A DNA stretch of 64,000 nt from Alnus glutinosa (lineage: Eukaryota > Streptophyta > Magnoliopsida > Fagales > Betulaceae). The translations under genes were made by a program, and so were the position numbers. Within the stretch, counting starts at the first letter, position 1; each line of letters starts with the position of its first letter. Shown in pieces: positions 1 to 10,604 of this stretch. The stretch covers positions 15,330,761 through 15,394,760 of the forward strand of contig NC_084889.1 in the NCBI RefSeq assembly GCF_958979055.1. The letters are read 5' to 3'. The notes beneath the pieces are model-generated. The model did no database searches and was not told where the DNA came from. It worked only from the letters and a program-made list of their open reading frames with translations.

Positions 1-862
1 ATTTTAATAATTTTATGAATGGTAGTTTTGTCATTAGGGTTGCCATTCCCAATAGCTACCTAACCATTTTCCCTAGATGTAGGTAGGGGTGGGCAAAACC
101 TGCCCAAAACCGCAAAAACAACCCCGCCCCCTTGCCCAGTCTCGAAAATTCGGTTTTTTGCTTAAAAATCACGGGTACAAGTCAAATTTTGATAAAATTT
201 TGCTTGGCGGGGCGGGTTACGAGTTTAGGATTTTTAAAACCACGGGTACCCGCCCCGCCCCACCTCGCCCCACACTAAAAAAAAACCCTAACCCCCCCTA
301 ACCCCCCCTACCCCTCACTTCTTTCTCTCTTCCCCTCACTTTCTTTCCCTACGCCGCTTAACTGATGACTCCCCAAGTCCCTCCTTCGTCTCTCTTCCTA
401 AACCCTTAGATCATAACCCTGCGCCACACCCCTCTCTCCTCATGCCTCACCCCTCTCTCTTCAATCTTCAACGCTACACCCCTCACTTCAGTCTTCAGCG
501 CCGCAAGCTCGCATGCCTCTTTCTTCTTTCTTCTTTTTTCATATTCGTTAACTGGCCATTCAAGGGAGTCCCTCGTTCTACGCCACTCAGCCTCACGAGT
601 CACGCATCAAGCCGCCGCCATGGTTCCCTCATCAGCCATGAGCAGCCCACCATAGGCTCAGATCCAGAAATCACCGAATCCCGTCTTCAAAACGTATCGT
701 CAACCACCGCTAGACTGCTCATAGCCACAATCATAGTTTTGCTCAGCAACCCCAACCGTTGATTTAGAACCCACCGCCGATTCCGAACCCATCGTATTTT
801 GTGGTTCATCAGAGATTCAGAAAAAGAAGTTTCATATTTTTGTGTTTGTGGTTCATCAAAGG

Positions 863-1911
863 TAGGGATGTAAATAAACCAGTCCGTTTGACAACTCGCT
901 CGTTTTAGCCCGATCCGAACTCGAGCTCGATACTGTAGAAACTCGATCGTTACTGTAGAAACCCGCTCGATTAATAAGTGATACATATCCGACTCGCTCG
1001 AGAAAACTCGATAGGGGCTCGCGAGCTCAGCTCGTTTAAAGCTCGACTGGATCGCTCGCCCGGCTAGTTAGTTCGACTCGTTAACTCGTTCATATCTTAC
1101 ATATATATATTAGTAAAAATAGTAAATATAGTATAATATATATATAGTATTACATATTAATTATAATACTTTGATAACAATATTTAGTATGTTAAATTAA
1201 CATATTAAGTTATTAATAGTTAGTATATAACAATATAACAATATTAAATAGCATATATATATATATATCACATCACACATGGTTAACAATAGTTATATAT
1301 TATATTTATATTATAATTACTTAGTTTTATTTTTTTTGATAAGTTATTTTGGGTTATAAAACTGATTGTAGGAAAATCTGAATGCAAAAGCCCTACGAAA
1401 GGCAATTGCCAGAATCTCAGTTCTCCCATATCGCTATAGTTACTTAGTTTTATAGAATATATTAGACTTACTATTTGTTCACATTATATATATACCATAG
1501 TTTATACTCTCTAGTTATATATAATAACATATTGTTAATTTGTTACTTATAAACTATAGTTATATACTATATTTTATAATATGCCTTATATAGTTATATA
1601 CTATATATTTATATTATTAATAAATGCATAGAGGTTGTTCATAAACTTGGGCTTGAATTCTGCTTTGATCACTCATTGAAAAATTTAATAGTTTACCTTG
1701 AGCTCTAGTTGAGCCGAGCTTGTCGAGTAACCCGACTCGGCTCGAATGTCATTTTCAACGAACTCGAGCTTGAGCTCGAGCTCGCCCGAATTTTAAACGA
1801 GCCGAGCTTGAACATGCAATTTATAGCTCGGCTCGAATTTGAGCTCGACTCATAAACAAGTCAGTCTTGAAATCTTCAAACTCGACTCGGCTCAGCTCGA
1901 TTACATCCCTA
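863..1911. mobile_element. Nested hAT-like element (TAGGGATGTAA termini)
   Basis: The ends are TAGGGATGTAAAT and ATTACATCCCTA, inverted copies. They are bounded by a perfect 8-bp duplication ATCAAAGG (855-862 and 1912-1919). The arms are packed with ACTCG/CGAGCTCG-type short inverted motifs, while the centre (about 1090-1640) is very AT-rich. No coding capacity is seen. It interrupts the element at 84-2143 and is itself interrupted at 1331-1439. Confidence 0.8.
1331..1439 (-). mobile_element. Short 5'-truncated retroposon (LINE/SINE tail)
   Basis: A 109-bp insert begins on the plus strand with a T-run followed by GATAAGTTATTTTGG, so on the minus strand it ends ...ACTTATC plus poly(A). A 14-bp direct repeat TTACTTAGTTTTAT flanks it (1317-1330 and 1440-1453). 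Poly(A) tail plus a 14-bp duplication is the mark of target-primed reverse transcription. The parent element is not identified. Confidence 0.75.
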
Positions 1912-2226
1912 ATCAAAGGTTTCGTATTTTCTTCTGCCTTTTCCTTTGTTTGGTTCCGTCATTTGAAAACCCGCTCTGCCCCGTCCCGGCCCGCTTCGCC
2001 CAACCCGCCAAATCTGCCCCACCACAACCCGAGACACACAAATACACCATATTTTTGCCGGGCCACAGGTAAGGTTCTTGCAACCCGCAGGGTGTGGGTT
2101 CAGGGGCAAAAATTCGGCCCGTCCCTACCCGTGCCCACCCCTAAATGTAGGGAATAAAAACGTTTTTTGTTTCTTTATCCAAATACACTCTACAATAGAT
2201 TCTTGTTACATTTCCATGTATCATTC

Positions 2227-2251
2227 ATATATATATATATATATATATATT
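2227..2251. repeat. (AT)n microsatellite
   Basis: Uninterrupted AT dinucleotide run just downstream of the hAT-like nest. Confidence 0.9.
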
Positions 2252-2270
2252 AACTTTATTCTATAAACTA

Positions 2271-2738
2271 TTTTTTTATTCTCTCTCCTCTCACAGTTCA
2301 ATCTCAGCTTCAATCTCAGCTTCTGTATGGTGAACCTCCTTATCCCCAAAACGAGCTTCTTCCTCAGCGAGTTCCGGCGACTCGTGGGTCGACCAAAATT
2401 TGCAAGCACCTGGAACTTTTTGCTGTTACGTCATGATGTTAATTAATAGATTGGAAATGACGGGTTCTTGTGGAAATTCGAGCCGGGGGTGTTGTACCTA
2501 AATGGGGTTCTCTTGCTCTAAGCTTTAATAGGGAATTTGGGAGAGAGATGTGAAGTTCAAGAGAGAAAAAAGAGGTATTTTTGGGTTTGGAGGAATGAGA
2601 ACATCCATGGATTTAAGACAGTTGACAGAGAGTGAAACATAAAGAGCATAGCATCGGTGTGTCTTCGATAGAAGAGGTTTTTAATTTAATTTCTCTCTTT
2701 ATTTTCTCGTACTGTGAGAGGAGAGATAATTTTTTATT
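2271..2738. repeat. Inverted-repeat pair, candidate small TIR element
   Basis: The arm at 2271-2297 (T-rich, then CTCTCTCCTCTCACAGT) matches the reverse complement of 2711-2738 (ACTGTGAGAGGAGAGATAA, then T-rich). About 410 bp separate the arms and show no open frame of interest. No clear target duplication was found, so the element class is open. The rest of 2152-3126 holds nothing recognisable. Confidence 0.4.
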
Positions 2739-3167
2739 ATTATTATAATAAAGCATGGGAATACTACAGTTCAACTTGTAGAATTCCTAAAGAAATAGAA
2801 AAATATAAAAGAGTTGTTGTAGGTGAATTTTTGTGATTTTTTTTTTGAAATTTTTTTTAAATTTAAGGAACAGAGCCCTTATAAAAAAGCTGCCGTGTGA
2901 ATGCTTTTATGTGTACATACATTTCCCTGAAATTAATTTGAGTCAATCAAACACCTTCTAATTAAAGATATGAGACGGTGTTTAGTTGCAAGTTTTATTT
3001 TTCAATTGCTGCTGGGCTGCAACTTTTATATATTCTTAAAAGCAAGAGAAATAAAATAAAATAATCACAAACTTATTACATAATTATTTGCAATCCTCAT
3101 ATTGATGAGAGATATTATTCATGTAATTAACGTGTACGTGATGAATTAATAGCCTTGTGTTCAAGGT

Positions 3168-3881
3168 CAGGGGCGTAAGGACGTTCATCACTGGAAGGCA
3201 AATGTCCTTCCAAAAGTTTTGAAATTTGCTTAAAAATATGGAAATATATAAATTTGTCCCCCCAAAATATTTTTTTTGTCCTCCCTATTATTTTTATATA
3301 TATTTTGACCCTCAAAAATATTTTTTTGTCCCCCCTATTTTTTTTATATATATATTTTGGCCCCTCATTCATTTTGAAAGACGAAAAATATTCTTGATTC
3401 TACTATTATTTTTTAACCAGATACCCAAAATTAGCTTCTTCTTTTTTATTACTTGATACTTGAACCAAGTCATATCACAAGCTAGCTAGGCTGCAGCGGT
3501 GCAGCAGTGAAGCACGTCTGCATTTAATACAAAGATGAAAGTTCACTCTTCCAAATTCCTTCATGGCGCCTTCATCCCTCTCTCTCTCTCTGACTCCTTG
3601 TGACAGTGTGACTCTTAGTCTCTCTATGACTCTGTTTGTTGTTTATTGGACTAATCATTAATGGTAAACTAATGGACTAACAGTAACAAGCAAAACACGT
3701 TCTGCACTTCCGAGTTCCGCCCCTGTAAGAATCATTCTTCTTCTTCATTTTTCTTCATTTTTTTCAATACTCAACTTTTCTTTTTCCTTTTTATTTTCTT
3801 GGTTTGAAGTTTGAATCCAGTCATCCAGAAAAGAGAAAAAACAGAGGGAAGCAGAGAGAAGCTTTTCTTTCTTCATTTTTT

Positions 3882-3927
<46 letters not shown>

Positions 3928-6900
3928 CCTTTTTTGGTTTTTATCTTTCTTAAGCCGATGGATCATGGATGGTACTGGCTTTCAGTTAAAAAATAAAATT
4001 ATATGTATATACTATATGTACTGAGTTATAATTTTAGGGCTCTTTACTCTTTTGAGTTTTTTGTATGTAGAATGTGATTATGATTTATATGGCCATGTGG
4101 GCCTTTCACCTTTGTATCTGTATATACTAAATTATTGATCTCACTGTTGTGCAATGTGGGATGGTGGGCCTTGGTTGCATGTATTGTTTGATGCTCAAGT
4201 CGTCCATTTGTTGCTTTGCTTCTTTTAAGTCTCTACAGACATTACACATTAAGCAATGGTCCAAATAAATCTCTTGTATATATTTGATCAAATATGTTTT
4301 GACTTTTAAATGGGTTTATCTTTTAGGCTTTGGATTCTGCAATATTGTTATGACTTGACTCTCATCATTGTTGTTGTTGGGGGTTTTGGGAGATCTTGTA
4401 AAGAGAAAGAGTCTACGCTCAAAGGTATAATTTTTCTTGGACCCTATAAATTGTGCTTAGTTTATTTAATAGTAGTTTATACTATTGTGTGTTTGTGTGT
4501 TTTTTTATTGTTAGTGGTAATAAAAAAACTATAAAAAATATCACTTGTTAGTGGTAATAAGAACTATAATAAAATTCTAATAAAAATCTTAACGTCTAGA
4601 AATTTTCCAGGTTAATTCTTGATCCATAAATTTTTCTTAAAGTTAAGAAAAATATGGGCAAGCTAAAAACACTTGATTCGTTCTTTAAGAAAAAATATAA
4701 GAGTCACTCAAAAGTCAATATTAATACGCCTTTAGCAATGGAAATTGAAGCTTTAGTGGCTGATGAGCGCCCCTCCAAATGTCCAAGATTAATTCAGCCT
4801 GAAGAAATGGATGCTGCCACTTTCTAACGTGTTTTAGGATTACGTCCGCAAATATGGAAATTTTTCGTAAACTTACAAGATGAAATGCGACGTGCTTATA
4901 TTAACGCTGGTCCACGTCAACCCTTTCTTTCGGAATATCCATTTCAGGAGAGGGTAATAATCGTCGATGATTTCAAGTTTCTTGGTTCAACACATACTCA
5001 ACTTGGTTAGAGTACTCGAAATCAAAGAATGCTATATTTTGTCTTAAATGCTATGTTTTTGCTAAGAAATCAACAGGCCGTCCAAGATCAGATGCATTTG
5101 TTGTGAAAGGCTTTAACAATTGGAAAAAGGCAAGCGACAAAATGAATAGTTCTTTAATGGGACACGTGGGGAAAGATCCAAATTCACCACATAAAAATGC
5201 TGTGAAATGTTGTGAGGATCTGATGAATCAGTCACAGCATATTGACAAGTTAGTTGAAAAACAAACATCACAAGAAACAGAGAATAATTGGTTGCGGCTC
5301 AAAGCCTCAGTAGATAGTGTTCAATGGCTAGCATTCCAAGCATGTGCCTCTAGAGGTCATGATGAAAAGCCTGACTCAAAAAATCAAGGTAACTTCATTG
5401 AATTGATAAAGCTCTTAGCAACTTATAATGATGATGTTTCTGGACTTGTCTTGGAAAATGCTCCAAAGAATGCGAAATATACATCACCCAAAATTCAAAA
5501 GGAAATTCTACATATCATTGCAAATAAAGTGTGGGATATGATTCGAAAAGAAATTGGGGATACCAAATTTTGCATTCTCATTGATGAAGCTCGAGATGAG
5601 TCAAAAAGGGAGCAAATGGCTATTATTCTGAGGTTTGTTGATAAATATGGTTTTATAAGAAAATGATTCTTTCATGTTGTGCATGTCAATGATACTACTG
5701 CAACAACTTTGAAAAAGAATATATGTGCTATTTTTTCTCGTTACAACCTTCAAATTGAGAATATTCGAGGTCAGGGATATGATGGAGGTAGTAATATGCG
5801 TGATGAATGGAATGGGTTACAAGCTTTATTTTTGAGAGATTGTCCCTATGCATATTATGTGCATTGTATGGCTCATAAACTACAATTAGCTTTAGTTGCA
5901 GCATCTAGAGATCGAAGCTAAGCATATTCATTAGTTCTTTATTCAGTTGGCTTCTATTATCAATATTGTTGGTGGTTCTTCAAAACGCCATGATGAATTA
6001 CAGGTTGTTCAAGCTGCTGAAATTGAAAGTTTGATTGATTCTAAAAAAATTAAGACTGGAAATGGGGCAAACCAAATTGGTACTTTGCAACGACCTGGAG
6101 ATACTCGATGGTCATCGCATTATCCATCTATTTGTAGCTTGATAAAAATGTTTGGTTCAACTTGTTCAGTTCTCAACAATATCTCCAAGGAGGGAGCTAA
6201 TTATTCTCAACGTGGTGATGTTGAAGCGGCTTACATGGTATTAACATCATTTGAATTTATTTTGATATTGCATTTGATGAAAGATCTTATGGGACTCACT
6301 AATATGTTGTGTCAAACTTTGCAACAAAAATCTCTAGACATTTTAAATGCCATGACTCAAGTTTCAATTACACAATCACTCATTCAAGAGAGGAGAGAAG
6401 ATGGGTGGGAGCCTTTGCTTGCTACTATTAAATCATTTTGTGAAGAAAATGATATTAATATTCCTGATATGAATGCTCATTATAATAGAGCTCGAGGTCG
6501 ATCTCGTCGTCAAGATGAAAGGTCTCCAACAACAGTTGAGCATCATTTTAGAGTTGATATATTTACTGCTGCAATAGACTTTCAATTACAAGAATTGAAA
6601 AGTAGATTTGGTGAGCAAGTTGTAGAACTCCTCACTCTTAGTATTGCTTTAAGCCCTAAAGATGCATACAAATCATTTGAGATTGATGATATATGCAAAT
6701 TAGCTGAGAAGTTTTATCCTAAAGATTTCAACGTGCAAGAAAGATTCTGTTTGAAGTTTCAATTGGAACATTATAAGCTTGATGTGCCAAAGCATTCAGA
6801 TTTTCAAAATATGTCTACATTATCTGAGTTATGCATAAGATTGGCAAATTCGGGAAAGTCAAAGATCTATCCTTTGATTGACAGGTTGATTCATCTAGTG

Positions 6901-7414
6901 TTGACTTTCCCTGTTTCTACTGCGACTACAGAATGAGCTTTTTCTGCGATAAAACTTACAAAAACTAGATTGCGTAGTAGAATGGAAGATGAATTTCTTG
7001 CAAATCATATGGTAGTTTATATTGAGAAAGAAATTGCTGAGAATTTCACTTCAGAGATGATAATAGATGAATTTTATTTTATCAGCGACCGTCGTCCAGC
7101 ATAATTTGAAGGAGAAGTTATGTTCTTTTTTGGGATCTTTTTTTTTACATGTCTATAAAAAAATAGGAAACTTGTGTATTCCAAAGGAAAGTTCTCTTGA
7201 TGTTTTCTAAGATGATTTTGAAATAGACATATAACTTTTGCATGACTTACAATTTAATATGCAATTAAATTTAAGGCTTTTATATTTTTTATTTTACATA
7301 AACAAGTACAAACACACACAAAGCGAAAAACTACATGTATCTATTACTTATGTATGTAGTTACTTATTTATATAAGTCCGTCCCCCCTTTTCAAAAATCC
7401 TGGTACCGCCTCTG
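3168..7414 (+). mobile_element. hAT transposon with TTF/DUF4371-type transposase relic
   Basis: This 4,247-bp element starts CAGGGGCGTAAGG and ends CCTGGTACCGCCTCTG, hAT-type termini of the CAGNGGCGG kind. A perfect 8-bp target duplication TTCAAGGT lies at 3160-3167 and 7415-7422. It carries one decayed transposase (4654-7104). The leader 3168-4650 includes T-rich tandem stretches (3240-3370, 3890-3930) and an internal CCGCCCCTG (3717-3725) that resembles an inverted terminus. The host site is the 3' coding end of the TED7-like pseudogene. Confidence 0.9.
4654..7104 (+). pseudogene. hAT transposase (zinc finger MYM-type protein 1-like: TTF zinc finger, DUF4371, hAT dimerisation), broken
   Basis: It starts MGKLKTLDSFFKKK, typical of this family, and shows LRPQIWKF and LSEYPFQ (TTF-type N-terminal region). 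A DUF4371-like core follows (ILIDEARDESK, IRGQGYDGGSNM, YYVHCMAHKLQLAL). The C-terminal hAT dimerisation segment contains TKTRLRSRMEDEFLANHM and VVYIEKEIAENF, ending at TAA 7102-7104. Damage seen: TAA at 4825-4827, a frame change near 4955, TGA at 5664-5666, a frame change plus a stop at about 5920-5945, and TGA at 6934-6936. No functional transposase can be made. The ATG at 4654 was chosen because it opens the family's usual N-terminus. Confidence 0.88.
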
Positions 7415-8049
7415 TTCAAGGTGGTGATGATCAAAACCTGAAGAAGATGTTCTCTCCTCAAGTTTGCCTGCTGATCTGCCCTCTGCAGACTTATCATGCA
7501 AACCTTCACCAAACTTCTCGTTCTTCCTAATCACTTCATCAATATGCACATCATCCTCAATTGACAATATCACAGCCTGAGATCCATGGGGCCCCTCTAT
7601 GATAGCCTCCTCGACCTTCCTGTGTTCATTGAAGTGAATGATGTCGGTTTCTTCAACCGTCTTCTTCTTTCTTCTCTTAATGCAACAAAAGACAGCAGCG
7701 GAAAGGAATGCAAGCTAGGAAGAAAAGACCTCCAAATGAGATGAACACTGACTATTACTGTGGGAATATTGTTGTCTGGGGACGGTGCAGGTGGCAGAGG
7801 GCGTACATGATCGAGGAGGTGGTGGAGCAAAAGGGTGAGATGGGGGTGGCAGTGGCGGTGACCTTGAGGGAGTGGGCAGCTGAAAAGGGTGGGGAGGTGG
7901 TGGTTGGAAAGTGTGGGGCGGTGGAGGGAAGTATTTGGTTTGCTATTTTTGTGATGATCGATTGCAAGTTTTTAGTGACTTGACTCCCATTCCAAGATTT
8001 GGGATTGGTTTGTTTGCATTGGAAAACACTTCTCAATTTTTTTTCTTTG

Positions 8050-10080
8050 GCACAAGATACTGAGATTTGATAGGGATTCGGTAAACCTTATCATATCAAT
8101 GATGACAATATATAGTACGTACGTTACCCAAATATCACAATGAATTAAAGCGAAAGGTCTATCGGTAGTAATAGAACTAGAAGGGAATGGCAAATGCCCT
8201 TGTTTGGCTTGCGGACAAATTTCGCAAACAGGATTATTTGAACAAGAAATGAAAGGAACATCCTTAGCTAAATTATTCAAGGTACGATAAGATAAGTGTC
8301 CAAGTCGGTAATGCCACAAATCAATGGAGTTTTTAGTGACAGTCAGGGCCGGCTCAAAGCCTAGGCGAGTTAGGCACTCGCCTAGGGCCCCCAATTTGAT
8401 AAGGCCCAAAAAAAAATTATAGGCCCAATTTTTTTTTTTAATTTAAGGCCCAAAATTTTTTTAGTAAGATCCAAAAAAAAATTCATAAAACTTAAGGCCT
8501 CTAAATAAGTAATTTAAAAAATGACTTAATTTAATAAGGCCCCAATATAATAAGCCCATGATAACTTATCAAATAGAAACTTAATAGAAAATGATTAGTC
8601 TATTCAAAAGATTTAGATAGAATATTTTGTTTTTATTTACAAGTTGTTTAATTCAAAACCTAATAGAATGCAACTAGATAATGAAGGAACTAATGACTTG
8701 AAAAATCTTAGCGCTAAATTTAAAAGTAGTGAAATCTTAGTGTTTAATTAATATATTAATAATATTTATTTATTATTTTTTTTTTTTACTTAAATTTTTT
8801 TTTAAGGCCCCATTTTAAAGTTTCGCCTAAGGCCCCAAAATACATTGAGCCGGCCCTGGTGACAGTCATTGCTGAGACCGCCCAGAAATAGTATAGCCCC
8901 TCATGAAAATTACCCTGTCCAATCGTCCTCTTCATTGACAGGTCTTGAAAAAAACATTGAGTCGAAGAGAAAGTCACTAGGCAATTATTAGGTTTTTTCT
9001 AGTTGACTAACAGATAAAAGGTTAAATTTGAATGATGGTATAAAGAAAACATTCTTAAGTTTAATAGTGGATGAAAGATGAACAGTTCCAATGTGTGTAA
9101 TAGATGCGTTTGACCCATCTGGAAGTTCATGAACAAAAGATGGAGTTGGACATGTTTTATAAGAGGAAAACATAGATAAGGAGTGACACATGTGGTTAGT
9201 AGCTCCAGTATCAATAATCCACACCGAAGCAGAGTGAGCAATGAGGGCTATACCTACTAGAGAAACACTAGAATTGATGCTACCTGTGTGATCATCACGA
9301 CCACAATGATCACAATGGTAGCGTGGCTTACGGTTGAGTTGGCCACCACGATTTGTGGGCTTGGTGATAAAGGCTGCAACATCTAGTGTTTGGGATAATG
9401 AAGAATGTATCTCTTGTTGTTTTTCTTCTTGACGAACAAGTGAATAAATTCTGGTTGTTCTTGGAAAAGGCTCCATGAGAAGTATTTGGCTACGAAGTGC
9501 AGCATATCGCTCATGAAGACCTTGTAAAAATTCCATCACCCTATCTTGTTGGAATTGATCCGTAATAATTTTCCCATGTCCACAGGTGCATGGTTGGATG
9601 ACTACAAGAGAGTTGAGTTCATTCCATAGTGATTTGAGCTTTGTAAAATATGCAAAAACAGACATGTTCTCTTGTTTGAGAGAAGAAATTGACTGCTTCA
9701 GCTGATAAATTTGTGGAGCATTGGATTGAGAGAATCGCTCTGAAAGATCCAACCAAATCTCCCTAGCAGTATCGGCATATAAAATACTACTACGAATCTC
9801 ACCCGTAACAGAATTGAGAATCCACGAACAGACAAGATCATTGCATCTCTCCCATTGAGGGACTTCATTAGGTGAAATTGGCTTCATCAAGGTGCCATCC
9901 ACAAAACCTAGTTTGTTTTTGGCATGTAAAGCCGTAGTAATAGCACGAAGCCAAGTGCCATAATTATCTACAGATAGAAGAAGAGCGCGCAACAAGCACC
10001 ATGGTTGGGCTATCCGAGTGATGAACATAATGAGGACCATGCATTGACTAATCCTTGTGAATCATTACTCTCATATGAAG
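8050..10080 (-). pseudogene. Copia gag-protease-integrase (N-terminal part) relic
   Basis: A probable original start is the minus-strand ATG near 10093 (MAEIPSSYESND). A frame change follows, and the long frame 10040-8988 carries gag (SVDNYGTWLRAITTALHAKN, WLDLSERFSQ, LKSLWNELNSL, DRVMEFLQGLHERY). The zinc knuckle CDHCGRDDH and the protease site WIIDTGATNHMC come next. Two stops (near 8990) end the frame. Beyond the hAT insertion the pre-integrase motif LWHYRLGHLSYRTL and the zinc-binding CEICPQAKQG appear at 8140-8335. The frame is lost after HCDIW. This is gag plus the front of pol only. Confidence 0.82.
8344..8858. mobile_element. Non-autonomous hAT element (CAGGGCCGGCTCAA termini), 515 bp
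   Basis: The left end CAGGGCCGGCTCAAAG and the right end CATTGAGCCGGCCCTG are inverted copies. A perfect 8-bp duplication GTGACAGT flanks it (8336-8343 and 8859-8866). The interior repeats AAGGCCC/GGGCCTT blocks and is otherwise AT-rich; no coding frame. Removing it and one duplication copy rejoins the copia frame (MTVT / TVTKNSIDLWHYRLGHL). Confidence 0.92.
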
Positions 10081-10163
10081 ATGGTATTTCAGCCATTGCA
10101 GAATGAAAAGATAAATAAGAATGGGTGAGGAAGAAAATTGTAGTTGAAAAAAAATTGCCTAAG

Positions 10164-10175
10164 GCTCTGATACAA
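10164..10175 (-). other. Copia primer binding site
   Basis: The minus strand reads TTGTATCAGAGC. It matches the plant copia signature TGGTATCAGAGC, which pairs with the 3' end of initiator methionine tRNA, apart from one base. It lies between the LTR-like stretch and gag, as expected. Confidence 0.65.
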
Positions 10176-10562
10176 AGTTAAAATTTACACATGTTTGGAA
10201 ATTGTTTCCTCGCATACCCATTTGATCGGTTTTCCATTATTTAAATAAAAGTGTGAGTTAATTACAACAAATGCAAAAGATAAACAGCCACCTACGTTAA
10301 CACTAAGGTACACAAATGCAAGAGAATTAAATAATCCTACGTTTGGATATGTACAGCCACACGTACAGCCACCTATGTTTCAGTAATCAAGCATTTCATT
10401 TAAGTCTTCTTACAGTTCAATGCGTTTCAGTCCTTACTTCTTCAAGGCATGCATGCATTATGAGACTTGAACCTGCAAACCAGTTAACGTCAATACCGTC
10501 AATAATTCATAAATAACTATGTTCATTTACAGCACTAATTACAGTACTATAAAATAGTACCC

Positions 10563-10583
10563 ACCCCCCCCCCCCCCCCCCCC
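10563..10583. repeat. Poly(C) tract
   Basis: About 21 consecutive C just outside the left end of the Mutator-like element. Length may be unreliable in assembly. Confidence 0.85.
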
Positions 10584-10604
10584 TCCTAAATGTCTGAAGA
10601 AATT

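Larger units (their letters stand above)
84..2143. mobile_element. Non-autonomous hAT-like element (TAGGGGTGGGC termini), outer member of a nest
   Basis: The left end reads TAGGGGTGGGCAAAACC and the right end is its imperfect inverse, CCCGTGCCCACCCCTA. The flanks are GATGTAGG (76-83) and AATGTAGG (2144-2151), an 8-bp target duplication with one mismatch, the size made by hAT transposases. The outer arms are rich in CCCGCC/GGGCGGG-like pieces; no transposase frame is visible. A second element (863-1911) is inserted inside. Class by TIR plus 8-bp duplication; the family name is inferred. Confidence 0.7.
3127..7980 (-). pseudogene. TED7-like (tracheary element differentiation-related) gene, frameshifted and split by a hAT element
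   Basis: Reading the minus strand from about 7980 to 7423 gives a proline-rich stretch with PPPPH blocks. A hydrophobic segment (VIV..FISFGGLFFLAC) follows, then a basic CCIKRRKKKTVEETD turn and a tail containing EEAIIEGPHGSQAVILSIED and DVHIDEVIRKNEKFGEG. This order (Pro-rich outside, one membrane segment, conserved cytoplasmic tail) is that of the plant TED6/TED7 proteins linked to secondary wall formation in xylem vessels. The membrane segment needs at least two frame changes to read through, and the N-terminal part merges into copia sequence with no clear signal peptide. The hAT element 3168-7414 sits in the C-terminal codons; across it, using one duplication copy, the frame continues ...HHHLE|HKAINSSRTR and stops (TAA, 3127-3129). 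Family call is by motif memory; the dead state is seen directly. Confidence 0.7.
7980..10560 (-). mobile_element. Ty1/copia retrotransposon fragment (LTR, PBS, gag, protease, pre-integrase)
   Basis: The minus strand reads, from high to low coordinate: an LTR-like stretch (about 10176 upward, outer end not defined), a primer-binding-site-like sequence (10164-10175), gag, a zinc knuckle, protease and the GAG-pre-integrase domain. It then breaks off around 7990-8050 next to TED7-like sequence. Reverse transcriptase, RNase H and a second LTR are missing. A 515-bp hAT element (8344-8858) is inserted into it. Confidence 0.8.

Noticed and set aside
3745..3996. Lys-rich or Phe-rich frames
   Set aside because: Products of a poly(T) tract in the hAT leader.
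10441..10460. GCATGCATGCAT as left partner of the hAT relic duplication (CATGCATG at 15991)
   Set aside because: No hAT terminus (CAGTGGCGG) follows it, so the match is chance in a simple palindrome.
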